Source: a virus. From it: a stretch of DNA of 47,143 nucleotides. Each line of letters opens with the position of its first letter. The first letter of the stretch is position 1. This document shows, piece by piece, positions 1 through 7,996 of the stretch. The notes under the pieces were generated by a model. The model was given only the letters and a program-made list of their open reading frames with translations, had not been told where the DNA came from and made no database searches. The stretch is from positions 1 through 47,143 of the IMG/VR virus record IMGVR_UViG_3300030389_002283, one strand, 5' to 3'. The position numbers and the translations under genes were made by a program.

Positions 1-1328
1 GCCTTAACATACGTAATACAACTGATGACGCAGATATTATTCTATCCTCTGATGATGGTAGTGGTGGTGTTACAGCTTATTTGACTCTTGATGGTAGTGC
101 TACAACTATCAACTTTGCAAAAAATGCCACATTTCCAGATGATGTAAAAATAGTATCTGGCACAGGTGGAGATTTAGAAATATTCCACAATGGTTCAAAT
201 AGCGTAATTAAAGACACAGGCACAGGCAATCTAAACTTAATATCAAATGGTGCAGAAATACAGCTTCTGGGAGCCTCTGGTGGTGATTACATGGGAAGAT
301 TTATCAGCAATGGCTCTGTTGAGCTTTATGAGGATAATGCCAAAAAATTTGAAACTACTAGCTCAGGCATACAAGTTACAGGCACAGTAAATGTTAATGG
401 TGCATACACTTTACCTACTTCTGATGGCTCAAATGGACAAGTCTTGCAAACAAATGGTAGTGGAACATTATCTTTTGCCTCTGCCTCAGGCACAACTATA
501 AACAACAACGCAAACAATAGGCTTATAACAGGGAGTGGCACAGCTAACACATTAGAAGGAGAGGCAAATGCTACATGGAATGGAAATACCCTAGCACTGA
601 CAGCAGGAACAGGAAATACTGGTATATCTTTAACTGATGGCTCAACAAACTATGGTTTTATCGGTGGTGGTAATGCACTCAAATCTGGTGGTAGTGCTAA
701 CGATTTTTCATTTAGAACAGATACTGGCTCTATAGACTTTTACACTAATGGTCAAAATTTGAGATTTGCTATTGAGTCGGATGGTGTAATTAACACAAGT
801 GAGTTAGTTCGCATTGGTAGTGGTAGCACATTTGAAAATGAAGCATTGAATGTCAAGAAAACAGGTAGTAATGATGATGCAGTTTTAGCCCTTGATAGCG
901 ATACTGGTGATGCTTCTTTTTACAGATTCATTAGATTTTATAAGAAAAACAATAATGAAAGTCTAGCTAAACTTGATTATGACAATTCTGCTGATACTGT
1001 TGGTCTTGCTGTTGAATCTGATGAAAGATACAAGGAGATTATTGGACCAGCAGTTGGTTTAGATTTAATTTCAAGATTAGAGCCAATTAAATATACAAGA
1101 AAAGATACAGGTGTAACTGATGGATGTGGTTTTGGCGCTCAGTCGTATAAAAAAGCATTTGATGATATTGGAGAATATGCTAGAGGTGTAACAGTTGGCT
1201 CAGATACAGTTAAGTGGGAATTAGATTATGCACCTTTAGTTCCTAATTTAGTCAAAGCTATACAAGAACAACAAGAGCAAATAGAAATGTTAAAAAACAA
1301 AATACAAGAACTAGAGGGAGAAAAGTAA
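1..1328 (+). CDS. Giant repeat fibre, C-terminal part with peptidase S74 chaperone domain (5'-partial)
   Basis: This is the 3' end of the gene beginning at 41967; the reading frame is open from base 3 with no stop, so an internal TTG near 81 is not a real start. It holds the last GDLEIFHNGSNS-type repeat, a Gly/Ser/Thr/Asn-rich beta region, and a C-terminal domain from codon 1017-1019 with SDERYKE followed by a short coiled coil rich in Q/E/K. SDxRxK is the hallmark of S74 intramolecular chaperones, which trimerise phage fibres and then cut themselves off just before that serine. The released piece would be about 103 residues. The stop overlaps the next gene's ATG. Fibre and S74 calls are firm; whether it is attached to tail or head is open. 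Confidence 0.9.
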   Translation, partial: LNIRNTTDDADIILSSDDGSGGVTAYLTLDGSATTINFAKNATFPDDVKIVSGTGGDLEIFHNGSNSVIKDTGTGNLNLISNGAEIQLLGASGGDYMGRFISNGSVELYEDNAKKFETTSSGIQVTGTVNVNGAYTLPTSDGSNGQVLQTNGSGTLSFASASGTTINNNANNRLITGSGTANTLEGEANATWNGNTLALTAGTGNTGISLTDGSTNYGFIGGGNALKSGGSANDFSFRTDTGSIDFYTNGQNLRFAIESDGVINTSELVRIGSGSTFENEALNVKKTGSNDDAVLALDSDTGDASFYRFIRFYKKNNNESLAKLDYDNSADTVGLAVESDERYKEIIGPAVGLDLISRLEPIKYTRKDTGVTDGCGFGAQSYKKAFDDIGEYARGVTVGSDTVKWELDYAPLVPNLVKAIQEQQEQIEMLKNKIQELEGEK

Positions 1329-1675
1329 TGGCAATAAATTTTCAGTGGGATGTTTCTAACTGTCATGTATATCCAAGTAAGAGTGGCAAATCAAATGTTG
1401 TTTACAAAGTAAATTACAAATTGAAGGCCACAGACGATACAAATGTTGATAGTGATGGTAAGAATTATTTTGCAGAGGATAATGGAAGGGTTTATTTAGA
1501 CACGTCTGATTTATCAAGTTTTATAAATTGGTCAAGCCTAAATGCCTCTGATGTGCAGGGTTGGGTAGAAAGTGCAATTGGCTCTAGTAATGTTACAGAT
1601 ATTAAAGCAAAACTTGAACAGGATATAGCAAAAAAAATAAATCCAAGTTCAGTAGCGAAACAATTAAGCTCATAG
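1328..1675 (+). CDS. Small phage protein, DUF7936-like
   Basis: A 115-residue protein whose start overlaps the fibre stop, so it is probably co-translated with it. It begins MAINFQWDVSN and has a mixed beta pattern, then a helical C-terminus with W-V-x-S and DIKAKLEQDI. This recalls small proteins following fibre genes in cyanophages and other marine phages (DUF7936: F-x-W-D-V near the start, a late G-W-V motif and an I-x-x-x-L-E/D-x-x-I segment). The family match is by eye. A role as virion accessory or fibre partner is inferred from position only. Confidence 0.6.
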   Translation: MAINFQWDVSNCHVYPSKSGKSNVVYKVNYKLKATDDTNVDSDGKNYFAEDNGRVYLDTSDLSSFINWSSLNASDVQGWVESAIGSSNVTDIKAKLEQDIAKKINPSSVAKQLSS

Positions 1676-1744
1676 TGGTAAAAAAAATAATGTGGACACA
1701 AATAAACAATGAATTTAAAATGTTTTTATTAGGAGATAAAAATT

Positions 1745-2032
1745 ATGGCAGATGCTAAAAAAACCAACGTAGATGAAAGAGTATTGACCATCACAAAAGA
1801 AGGTCAAGAAAATGTAGAGGTAAAATTTTCAGACTTAGATGATGAGGGTAAAGTTTTATTCAACAAGTTTTGGCTAATAAAAAAAGAAAAAGAAACTTTT
1901 ATTAGTGAGTCAAATTTTAAGGTTGAGCAGCTAAATATCTTAGAAAAATCTTATTTGAGTATTTTACAATCGTTTTTGGAAAAACCTGATGGCGAAGAAA
2001 AGAAAGATAATGAATCCAGTATCAAGACTTGA
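1745..2032 (+). CDS. Hypothetical acidic protein
   Basis: A 95-residue protein with a good TTAGGAGAT ribosome site before ATG 1745. It is charged, with an early beta segment (RVLTITKEGQENVEVKFSDL), a Phe/Lys-rich middle and a long helix that could form a coiled coil (EQLNILEKSYLSILQSFLEK). No signal peptide or membrane segment. I do not recognise the family. It lies between the fibre gene and the head-tail connector genes and overlaps the next gene, so it may be a small virion or assembly protein. Confidence 0.7.
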   Translation: MADAKKTNVDERVLTITKEGQENVEVKFSDLDDEGKVLFNKFWLIKKEKETFISESNFKVEQLNILEKSYLSILQSFLEKPDGEEKKDNESSIKT

Positions 2033-2180
2033 GCAATTTGAAGAAATTTGCTCAATAAGGCACGAAAGCATTGAAAAAAGATTAGATGCAGGGTCAAAAC
2101 GATTTGTAAGAATGGAACTACTAATTATGGGTTTATATGCAACTATAATTGGTACTTATGTTTTGGAGAAAGTTCTATAA
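2010..2180 (+). CDS. Small membrane protein with N-terminal coiled coil
   Basis: About 56 residues from ATG 2010; an in-frame ATG at 1989 would add seven residues and overlap the previous gene more. A charged helix (SRLEQFEEICSIRHESIEKR) is followed by one transmembrane helix near the C-terminus (MELLIMGLYATIIGTYVLEKVL region). This helix-plus-single-TM plan resembles XhlA-type and other small phage membrane proteins, but similarity is only architectural. A holin accessory is possible, though the recognisable holin lies at 17639. Confidence 0.6.
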   Translation: MNPVSRLEQFEEICSIRHESIEKRLDAGSKRFVRMELLIMGLYATIIGTYVLEKVL

Positions 2181-2195
2181 CTAATATTTATAATT

Positions 2196-2852
2196 ATGGC
2201 AGGCATACAGATAACGACAGCGCCAACAGTTGAGCCAATCACTTTACAAGAAGCTAAAGAGCATTTAAGACTTGACGATAGTGCCGACGAAAGAATTTTA
2301 CAACGCTATATTGAAACAGCAAGAAGATTCGCAGAAGAATATACAAAGCGCTCTCTTTCACAGCAAACAATATCTTTTTTTGCAGACGCTTACGATGAGT
2401 TGGCAGACCCATTATTTGAGGGTGTTAAGACTGGTCCATACTTAAATTATTACAAAAATTATATTGTTCTGCCTAGACCACCTGTAATCTCAGTCACAAG
2501 CGTTTCAACATTTGCAGACGATGATACTGAAACTACATTCGCAGCATCAAAGTACTTTGTTGATAATGTGCGTGAGCCTGCAAGAGTAGTGCTTAGACTT
2601 GGTGAAAGTTTCCCAACAGCTTTAAGAGTGGCGAATGCAATAAAGGTAGTTTACAGTGCAGGATATTCCTCTGTGTATGACATACCTGAGCCAATAAGGA
2701 TTGGAATTTTACAGCACGTTGCACATTTATACGAGCATAGAGGAGATATGTATGACGCCATTACGCCATTCCCTAAACAGCTAAAAAGTCTTTATGCGCC
2801 TTACGTTGTGCATGAGGGTTTAGGCTCGTCTTCAATTATGGCAATAGGTTAA
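2196..2852 (+). CDS. Head-tail connector (HK97 gp6-like)
   Basis: A 218-residue protein of the phage head-tail connector/gp6 family, which forms a ring beneath the portal. The N-terminus has the typical PITLQEAKEHLRLD signature, then helices (DERILQRYIETARRFAEEYT) and a TKRSLSQQT motif, followed by a beta domain with LPRPPVISV and the C-terminal helix PIRIGILQHVAHLYEHRGD. All of these are characteristic of the family. It ends in TAATGG overlapping the next gene, the start of the connector-to-tail-terminator block. Confidence 0.9.
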   Translation: MAGIQITTAPTVEPITLQEAKEHLRLDDSADERILQRYIETARRFAEEYTKRSLSQQTISFFADAYDELADPLFEGVKTGPYLNYYKNYIVLPRPPVISVTSVSTFADDDTETTFAASKYFVDNVREPARVVLRLGESFPTALRVANAIKVVYSAGYSSVYDIPEPIRIGILQHVAHLYEHRGDMYDAITPFPKQLKSLYAPYVVHEGLGSSSIMAIG

Positions 2853-3181
2853 TGGCAAATCACTTAGGAAGATTAAGACACAGAGTACAACTTCAACGCT
2901 CTACAAACACCACTGATACAGGTGGTGGTATGACAAAGTCTTATAGCATACTCAAAGACCTATTTGCTTTCGTAAGACCAGTGAATGGAAAAGAGTTATT
3001 TAGGCATGGCAAAGTAGAAGAAACTGTCACACATGAAATAACGATACGATACCGAGCAGATATTGGCACAAATGATAAAATTGTTTACGACTCAAGAGAA
3101 TTTAATATTCGTCACATAAGAAATATTGATGAAAGAAATAGATATATGCTCTTGGTCTGCACAGAGGGAGACGCAATATGA
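2852..3181 (+). CDS. Head-tail adaptor (SPP1 gp16-like stopper)
   Basis: A 109-residue protein of the phage head-tail adaptor family (SPP1 gp16, HK97 gp7 analogue) that closes the connector and accepts the tail. Diagnostic features are the opening GRLRHRVQLQR, the D-x-G-G-G-M loop, AFVRPVNGKELF, HEITIRYR and a late FNIRHIRNIDERNRYM strand pair. Length is normal. Its ATG overlaps the previous stop and it overlaps the next gene by four bases, so the morphogenesis block is translationally coupled. Confidence 0.9.
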   Translation: MANHLGRLRHRVQLQRSTNTTDTGGGMTKSYSILKDLFAFVRPVNGKELFRHGKVEETVTHEITIRYRADIGTNDKIVYDSREFNIRHIRNIDERNRYMLLVCTEGDAI

Positions 3182-3624
3182 GTTTTAAGATTACAGGCCT
3201 CAAAGAAGGTTTCCAAAAAATCGCAGACAAACGCCTGAAACAAAACCTTGAAAAAAATGTAAGAAGGGCATTGAACAGGAGTGGATTGGTAGTTGAAGGC
3301 AAAGCGAAAGAACGAATACAGCGTGGTCCACACACAGGAAAAATATACGAAAAATACAATCCAAGAAGAACGCATCGTGCTTCTGCTGCAGGTGAATCTC
3401 CTGCAACTGATACAGGTTTTTTGGTTAGTAACATATCACATAAGGAAGTAACACGTGAGGGCAAAGGATTAGAAATGGTAGTTGCTTCTAGCGCACCATA
3501 TTCAGAATTTTTAGAGTTTGGCACAAGATACATTCAAGAAAGGCCATTTTTACAACCTGCTTTAGAAGATAGCGCAGATGCTATTGAAAAAATATTCGCT
3601 TCGGAGAGCTTAATCAAAAAATGA
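3178..3624 (+). CDS. HK97 gp10-like tail completion protein
   Basis: A 148-residue protein of the HK97 gp10 family, involved in head-tail joining or tail completion. It begins SFKITGLKEGFQKIADK, has the helix NVRRALNRSGLVVEGKAKERI, a TGFLVSNISHK segment and the typical ending YSEFLEFGTRYIQERPFLQPALE. The EFGT...RPFLQPA pattern is the family signature. Start and stop overlap both neighbours by four bases. Confidence 0.9.
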   Translation: MSFKITGLKEGFQKIADKRLKQNLEKNVRRALNRSGLVVEGKAKERIQRGPHTGKIYEKYNPRRTHRASAAGESPATDTGFLVSNISHKEVTREGKGLEMVVASSAPYSEFLEFGTRYIQERPFLQPALEDSADAIEKIFASESLIKK

Positions 3625-4022
3625 GCATAGGACAATTTGCATTACAAGAAGCTGTTTACTCTCGCCTAAGTTCTGATTCAACGCTTACTTCTACTTTGGG
3701 TGCAAGTGTATTTGACGAAGTGCCAGAAGGACAAAGTGTGCCTTATGTTTCTTTAGGCTATGGCACAAGTGTTGATTACAGCACTAAAGACGAAGATGGT
3801 GGTGTTCATACTTTGACGTTTCATGTTTGGTCTGAATACAATGGAGCAAAAGAATGTAAACAAATCATGGACAGAATACATGATTTAATGCACAATCATA
3901 GTTTAAGTGTTTCAGGATTCAATCTGATAAATTTAAGGTTTGAATTTTCTGATATACTAAGAGACCCAGACGGAGTGACAAGACATGGGATTATGAGATT
4001 CCGTGCAGTGATGTTAGGATAA
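3621..4022 (+). CDS. Tail terminator/completion protein (DUF3168)
   Basis: A 133-residue DUF3168 protein, expected to cap the tail tube at the head side. Typical elements are the N-terminal helix FALQEAVYSRLSSDSTL, VFDEVPEGQSVPYVSLGYG, and the central LTFHVWSEYNGAKECKQIMDRI followed by a beta C-terminus ending in HGIMRFRAVMLG. Position directly before the tail tube protein fits the usual siphovirus order connector, adaptor, gp10, DUF3168, tube. Confidence 0.9.
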   Translation: MSIGQFALQEAVYSRLSSDSTLTSTLGASVFDEVPEGQSVPYVSLGYGTSVDYSTKDEDGGVHTLTFHVWSEYNGAKECKQIMDRIHDLMHNHSLSVSGFNLINLRFEFSDILRDPDGVTRHGIMRFRAVMLG

Positions 4023-4037
4023 TAATTAGGAGAAATT

Positions 4038-4481
4038 ATGGCAGCACAAAAAGGTAAAGATGTTTTAATTAAAATAAACACTACTGGCAGCACATACGTA
4101 ACACTTGGTGGTCTAAGGTCATCATCAATAACATTTTCTGATGAAGCAGTAGATGTTACCTCTAAAGATGATAATGGTCACAGACTGTTATTAGCAGGTG
4201 GTGGTGTTAATAGTGTGGCAATTAGTGGCTCAGGTGTATTTACTGATAGTTCAGCAGAACAAACATTAAGAACTGCATATTATGCACAGCAAAATACGTC
4301 AGATGGCTCATCTGCACAAACTGCAGCATTCAAGAATTTTCAATTTGTTGTACCAGATTTAGCAGTATTTACTGGTCCATTTATGATTGAATCTTTAGAG
4401 TATGCAGGAGAGCATAATGGTGAAGCTACATATTCTGTAAGTTTTCAATCTGCAGGTTATGTATCATTTGCAAGTAATTAA
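4038..4481 (+). CDS. Major tail tube protein
   Basis: A 147-residue protein matching the GTA/TP901-1-type tail tube family. It opens with GKDVLIKINTTGSTYVTLGGLRSS-type beta strands, then FSDEAVDVTSKDDNG, the conserved VDVTSKD-like motif of these tube proteins, and ends in an E-x-x-G-E-x-N-G-E-A-T-Y-S-V-S-F-Q-S-A-G strand. Good ribosome site (TTAGGAG) before ATG 4038. It should polymerise into the long tail around the tape measure at 5236. Confidence 0.88.
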   Translation: MAAQKGKDVLIKINTTGSTYVTLGGLRSSSITFSDEAVDVTSKDDNGHRLLLAGGGVNSVAISGSGVFTDSSAEQTLRTAYYAQQNTSDGSSAQTAAFKNFQFVVPDLAVFTGPFMIESLEYAGEHNGEATYSVSFQSAGYVSFASN

Positions 4482-4492
4482 TTAAAGACAAA

Positions 4493-4732
4493 ATGTTTAA
4501 AGAAGTAATTGTAAAAGTCAAAGATGATGAAATCATGGGAATGTTTGATGGTGTAAACCTTGAAATACCTAATGAAATTAAAGTCGGAGAATCTCTGAAT
4601 GTGGATGGGAAAGAGCTAAAAGTTTTATCCCATCTGCTTGATACGAGGGATAATATATTAAAAATAAAACTTGCAGGCGCAAGTCCAGAAAAAGGAGTCA
4701 AAAATGGCAAATCCTCAGAAGGGAGAGATTGA
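4493..4732 (+). CDS. Hypothetical small tail-module protein
   Basis: A 79-residue acidic, mainly beta-predicted protein (MFKEVIVKVKDDEIMG, then repeated I/V-K strands and LSHLLDTRDNILKIKL). The C-terminus SPEKGVKNGKSSEGRD overlaps the next gene by 29 bases and contains its ribosome site. No family recognised. Its position between tube protein and chaperone suggests a tail assembly role, but this rests on position only. Confidence 0.65.
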   Translation: MFKEVIVKVKDDEIMGMFDGVNLEIPNEIKVGESLNVDGKELKVLSHLLDTRDNILKIKLAGASPEKGVKNGKSSEGRD

Positions 4733-5054
4733 TTTAGATTTTGCAGGTAAAACTTATACCTGCAGATTAACGATAGATTCTATTATTCGCATAGAAGATG
4801 AGCTCAGTAAGTCAATTATTGAGTTAGCTTTGGATATTTCCAATGTCAAAGGTAAATTAAAAGATTTAGCTACTGTTTTATATTATGGTTTGCGTAATGG
4901 AGGCAATGATGTGGATAAAAAAGAAGTGCACAGACTCATTGAAGAAACAGGCCTAGTCAAAGTTTCAACCAACGTGGCAAATTTATTAAGTTTCTCTCTT
5001 ACAGACCCAAAGGAGAGAAGCGTGGGAAAGCCACAAAAGCAACCGAGCCAATAG
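4704..5054 (+). CDS. Tail assembly chaperone, short form (gpG-like)
   Basis: A 116-residue protein starting at ATG 4704 behind a clear AAAGGAG site. A beta start (DLDFAGKTYTCRLTIDSIIRIED) leads into helices (SIIELALDISNVKGKLKDLATVLYYGLR), typical of GTA/lambda-type chaperones located just before the tape measure. Near its 3' end is a GGGAAAG heptamer in slippery phase. A -1 shift there continues translation into a second chaperone domain (5030-5236) that has no start codon of its own. This form would be the abundant product. Confidence 0.8.
   Translation: MANPQKGEIDLDFAGKTYTCRLTIDSIIRIEDELSKSIIELALDISNVKGKLKDLATVLYYGLRNGGNDVDKKEVHRLIEETGLVKVSTNVANLLSFSLTDPKERSVGKPQKQPSQ
5024..5030 (+). promoter_or_regulatory. 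Programmed -1 frameshift slippery site GGGAAAG
   Basis: The zero-frame codons are GTG GGA AAG, so the heptamer reads G GGA AAG in X XXY YYZ phase. GGGAAAG is the heptamer used by the lambda G/T tail chaperone genes. Shifting -1 here leads into a frame that stays open to 5236. That frame is open back to a TGA at 4940-4942, and no ATG, GTG or TTG lies between that stop and the conserved domain. Confidence 0.8.
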
Positions 5055-5236
5055 ACTGGCAAAGCTATGTTGATGTTTGTCTTGGTACAATACAGGTAGC
5101 TCCAAATGACTTTTGGAATAGCAGTTTAAAAGAAATCTATGCTACGATAAGAGGATTCAAAAGTTTCCACACAACAAATGAGGAAGCTATGAAAAAAGAC
5201 GAATTAGAAAAGTTAATGGAGTTATACCCTGACTAA
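5030..5236 (+). CDS. Tail assembly chaperone extension, made by -1 frameshift (gpT-like)
   Basis: Read in the -1 frame after the slippery site, this adds about 68 residues to the upstream chaperone. The segment contains IDWQSYVDVCLGTIQVAP, then NDFWNSSLKEIYATIRG. A W-x-x-x-x-x-x-x-x-G-x-x-x-x-x-P-x-x-F-W-x-x-T/S-x-x-E motif is characteristic of the GTA-type phage tail assembly chaperone (Rcc01693-like). It stops in TAATGG overlapping the tape measure start. Standard ORF callers miss it because it has no start codon. The fusion is needed in small amounts to recruit the tape measure in lambda-like phages; that role here is inferred. Confidence 0.75.
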   Translation, partial: ATKATEPIDWQSYVDVCLGTIQVAPNDFWNSSLKEIYATIRGFKSFHTTNEEAMKKDELEKLMELYPD

Positions 5237-7116
5237 TGGCAAAAACAGTTGATGAACTAATAGTTAAAATTAGGGCTGACATGGGTCAGTTGAAAGCTCA
5301 GCTTCGTGATTTAGAAAGAAGCTCAGCAAAAACTGGTAAACAAGGTGGGCAAAATTTAGGTGCATTCGCAGCAGGTGGTGCATTAGCAGCAAACAGCACT
5401 TCTAAATTAATAGGTAGGATTGGTGCATTAGGTATTGCTTTAGCAGGAATACAAGGTGTAAGAGGTGTAGCAGCTGTTGGCTCTCGGTTTGAAGATTTAA
5501 AAGATAGTTTAGACACAGTATTCGGCTCGGTAGCTGCAGGTGACCAAGCATTCAATCGGATATTGAATTTCGCACAAACGACACCTTTCCAAATTGATAC
5601 TGCCACACAAGCATTTATTGCACTAAAATCAGCAGGAATAGAGCCGACCAATGACATGCTACAAACCTTTGCAGACACATCATCTGTAGCTGTTGACCAA
5701 TTAGGCACATTCAATGCATTGATACGTTTAGTGCAAAGGTCAGCAGGTGGTGGTCTTGGCTTAGAAGAATTAAACATGATTGCCGATAGAGGTATTGATG
5801 TTTTTGGTGGCTTAAAAGATGAATTAGGCCTTAGCAGAGATGAAATTTCAGAGTTTGGTAAATCTGCAGAAGGCGCAAAAACAATAGTTGATGCGCTCAT
5901 AAGGTCACTAAATAAACAGTTTGGTGGTGCAATGGCTACTAAAATGGATAATCTTTCAACAGTTTCCTCTAATATGGAAATCGCATTCAGAGAACTTGGA
6001 GACGAAATATTTAAAAGTGGGATAGGAGATATGATGAAAGGTCTTGCAGCCACAATGACAGACTTAGCAAACGCTACGTCAAGATTTTTTAGGGCTGTAA
6101 GAGGAGAAAGAACTCTGCAAGATTTAGGTATAACAACTGAAGACCCAGTTCAAAAGCTAAAAGAAATAGACGCTGAAATTAAAAGACTACAAAAACAATC
6201 AGAAGAAGTAAGTAGCAAAGATTTTATGATGTTGCACTCATCTGACGCAGAAGGCCTAATGATTGCAAAAATATTGATTGAGAATGAAAACCAAATTAAT
6301 ACATTACTCAAAGAAAGAAAAGCTCTAGTGGATGCAGAAAATAATGAAACAGAAAAAAATAATTCACTAACACAAGAACAAATCGGCCTTCGCACACAAT
6401 TTAAGAAAATATTAGAGGACTCAGTGCCAGAAGTAGAAAGGCTAAATAATTTGTTAAAAGAATTAAACCAATTTGAGGGTTTGACCGATAAAGAGGGTGT
6501 ATTAGTGTTTACGAAAGAGGAGATAACACAAATAGAAAATTATATAAATGCTTTAATAGACGCTGAAAACCAACAAGACAAAACTGTAAGCTCAGCACAA
6601 GCAATGGCCGATGCAATTGCAATTGCTACAAACAGCTTCGCCATGTCATTTGCTGATGCTTTACTAAACTCAGGCAATATGCTTGAGTCATTTAGAAATT
6701 TAGCTGCAGACATTGTCAAACAGATAATAGCGACTTTTATGCAGTTAGCTGTAATAAATCCTATTTTGAACTCAGTATTTAGTGGTGTTGAAGGTTATAC
6801 ACCTGCACCAACGATGGAACTCGCAGGAGGAGGACGCTACAGTGGTGGACAACCTTTGCTTGTTGGTGAGCGTGGTCCAGAGTTACTTATTCCAAACTCA
6901 GGTGGGACAGTTTTGAATAACATGAATACCAAAAATGCTTTAGGAGGTGGAGGCACAACTGTCGTGAATCAAAGTATTAATTTCGCAACAGGTATCAATG
7001 CAACTGTAAGAAACGAAGTATTACAGCTTCTACCTCAGATTGCTGATGTTACTGCTGCTGCTGTGCAAGAAAAAGCTGTAAGAAGCATAAGGTATAAAGG
7101 TGCTTTCAGTGCCTAG
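5236..7116 (+). CDS. Tail tape measure protein
   Basis: A 626-residue protein that sets tail length. The N-terminus VDELIVKIRADMGQLKAQLR is the typical tape measure opening, followed by a Gly/Ala-rich hydrophobic stretch, a conserved QTPFQIDTATQAF-like segment (here TTPFQIDTATQAF), a charged helical and coiled-coil middle (residues about 300-450), and the C-terminal signature LAGGGRYSGGQPLLVGERG then PELLIPNSGG. Using the usual ~0.15 nm per residue, the tail would be roughly 90-95 nm. Start overlaps the chaperone stop. Confidence 0.93.
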   Translation: MAKTVDELIVKIRADMGQLKAQLRDLERSSAKTGKQGGQNLGAFAAGGALAANSTSKLIGRIGALGIALAGIQGVRGVAAVGSRFEDLKDSLDTVFGSVAAGDQAFNRILNFAQTTPFQIDTATQAFIALKSAGIEPTNDMLQTFADTSSVAVDQLGTFNALIRLVQRSAGGGLGLEELNMIADRGIDVFGGLKDELGLSRDEISEFGKSAEGAKTIVDALIRSLNKQFGGAMATKMDNLSTVSSNMEIAFRELGDEIFKSGIGDMMKGLAATMTDLANATSRFFRAVRGERTLQDLGITTEDPVQKLKEIDAEIKRLQKQSEEVSSKDFMMLHSSDAEGLMIAKILIENENQINTLLKERKALVDAENNETEKNNSLTQEQIGLRTQFKKILEDSVPEVERLNNLLKELNQFEGLTDKEGVLVFTKEEITQIENYINALIDAENQQDKTVSSAQAMADAIAIATNSFAMSFADALLNSGNMLESFRNLAADIVKQIIATFMQLAVINPILNSVFSGVEGYTPAPTMELAGGGRYSGGQPLLVGERGPELLIPNSGGTVLNNMNTKNALGGGGTTVVNQSINFATGINATVRNEVLQLLPQIADVTAAAVQEKAVRSIRYKGAFSA

Positions 7117-7996
7117 AACAATTGCAATGCCCTCAACACCTAACTTTGTTAGTAGTAGTTTTAGCTTACAGAGGTCAATTGCTTCAACACAATCACCATT
7201 TACTGGCTCATACAAAACACAAGAATTTGATTTTGTGGGTTGGCAAGCAGACCTCACTCTACCAAAAATGAGGAGAGCAACAGCTGTAAATTGGCAGGCA
7301 TTTTTTATGCAATTACGTGGTCCAATCAACTATTTTAAATTTGCTGACCCAGATGCCCTTGCTAATACAGGCACTTATGATGCAGCACATTTGATTTCTG
7401 ACCCAAGAATTAATCAAACAAGCGTGACATTGTCATTTACTGCTTCAAATTCAAGAGTCACAGCAGGAAGCTCAGTATTTGGAGATTTAGTGACAGGTGA
7501 TTTTATACACATTACTGGACCAACAAAACCTGAAAATACAGGCACATTCAAAGTTACAAATGCAGTAAGTGGCACAGTTTTAGAGATTAGTGGTGATGCC
7601 GACATTCTGGATGAGTCAAGTGTTTCCTCTTGCAAAGTGCGACAAAATGTCAAAGGCGCATCAGCACTTTCACTAGAAGCAAGTTCAAACTCGGCCACAG
7701 GCACAATAGCAGTAGGTGATTATCTACAAATACAGGGCGCTGCTGATACCACAAGCAACCCTGCACAATTAGTGCAAGTAGTAGAGGCTGCTACAGAAAC
7801 AAGTCAAGGTGGTAGTGCTTTAAATCATTTTTCACTGAGAATAGAGCCTAATTTACGTGCAGATTTTGCAGATGGTAATTTTGCTGTATTTACTAATCCA
7901 AAAGGTTTATTCAGATTGGAAAACACCACAGTAACTTGGAGCGCAGACCGACTTTCTAATTACAACTTCGCATTTTCCTGTATTGAGGTGATTTAA
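7109..7996 (+). CDS. Distal/minor tail protein
   Basis: About 295 residues from GTG 7109, which has AAAGG eight bases upstream; ATG 7127 would give 289. The N-terminal part has FSLQRSIASTQSPFTGSYK and QADLTLPKMRRATAVNWQ, then FFMQLRGPINYFKFADPD. This is the pattern of a tail protein that commonly sits between the tape measure and DUF2163 genes in GTA-like siphophages. The rest is beta-rich. It probably forms part of the distal tail ring. The start is uncertain. Confidence 0.8.
   Translation: MPRTIAMPSTPNFVSSSFSLQRSIASTQSPFTGSYKTQEFDFVGWQADLTLPKMRRATAVNWQAFFMQLRGPINYFKFADPDALANTGTYDAAHLISDPRINQTSVTLSFTASNSRVTAGSSVFGDLVTGDFIHITGPTKPENTGTFKVTNAVSGTVLEISGDADILDESSVSSCKVRQNVKGASALSLEASSNSATGTIAVGDYLQIQGAADTTSNPAQLVQVVEAATETSQGGSALNHFSLRIEPNLRADFADGNFAVFTNPKGLFRLENTTVTWSADRLSNYNFAFSCIEVI

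Noticed and set aside
3102-3533. Several minus-strand frames opposite the connector and gp10 genes
   Set aside because: Antisense to recognised genes; Phe/Cys-rich shadow sequences with no neighbours on that strand.
5298-6053. 251-codon minus-strand frame opposite the tape measure
   Set aside because: It is antisense to a firmly identified gene, and its Pro/Ser/Ala composition simply reflects the Ala/Leu codons of the tape measure.
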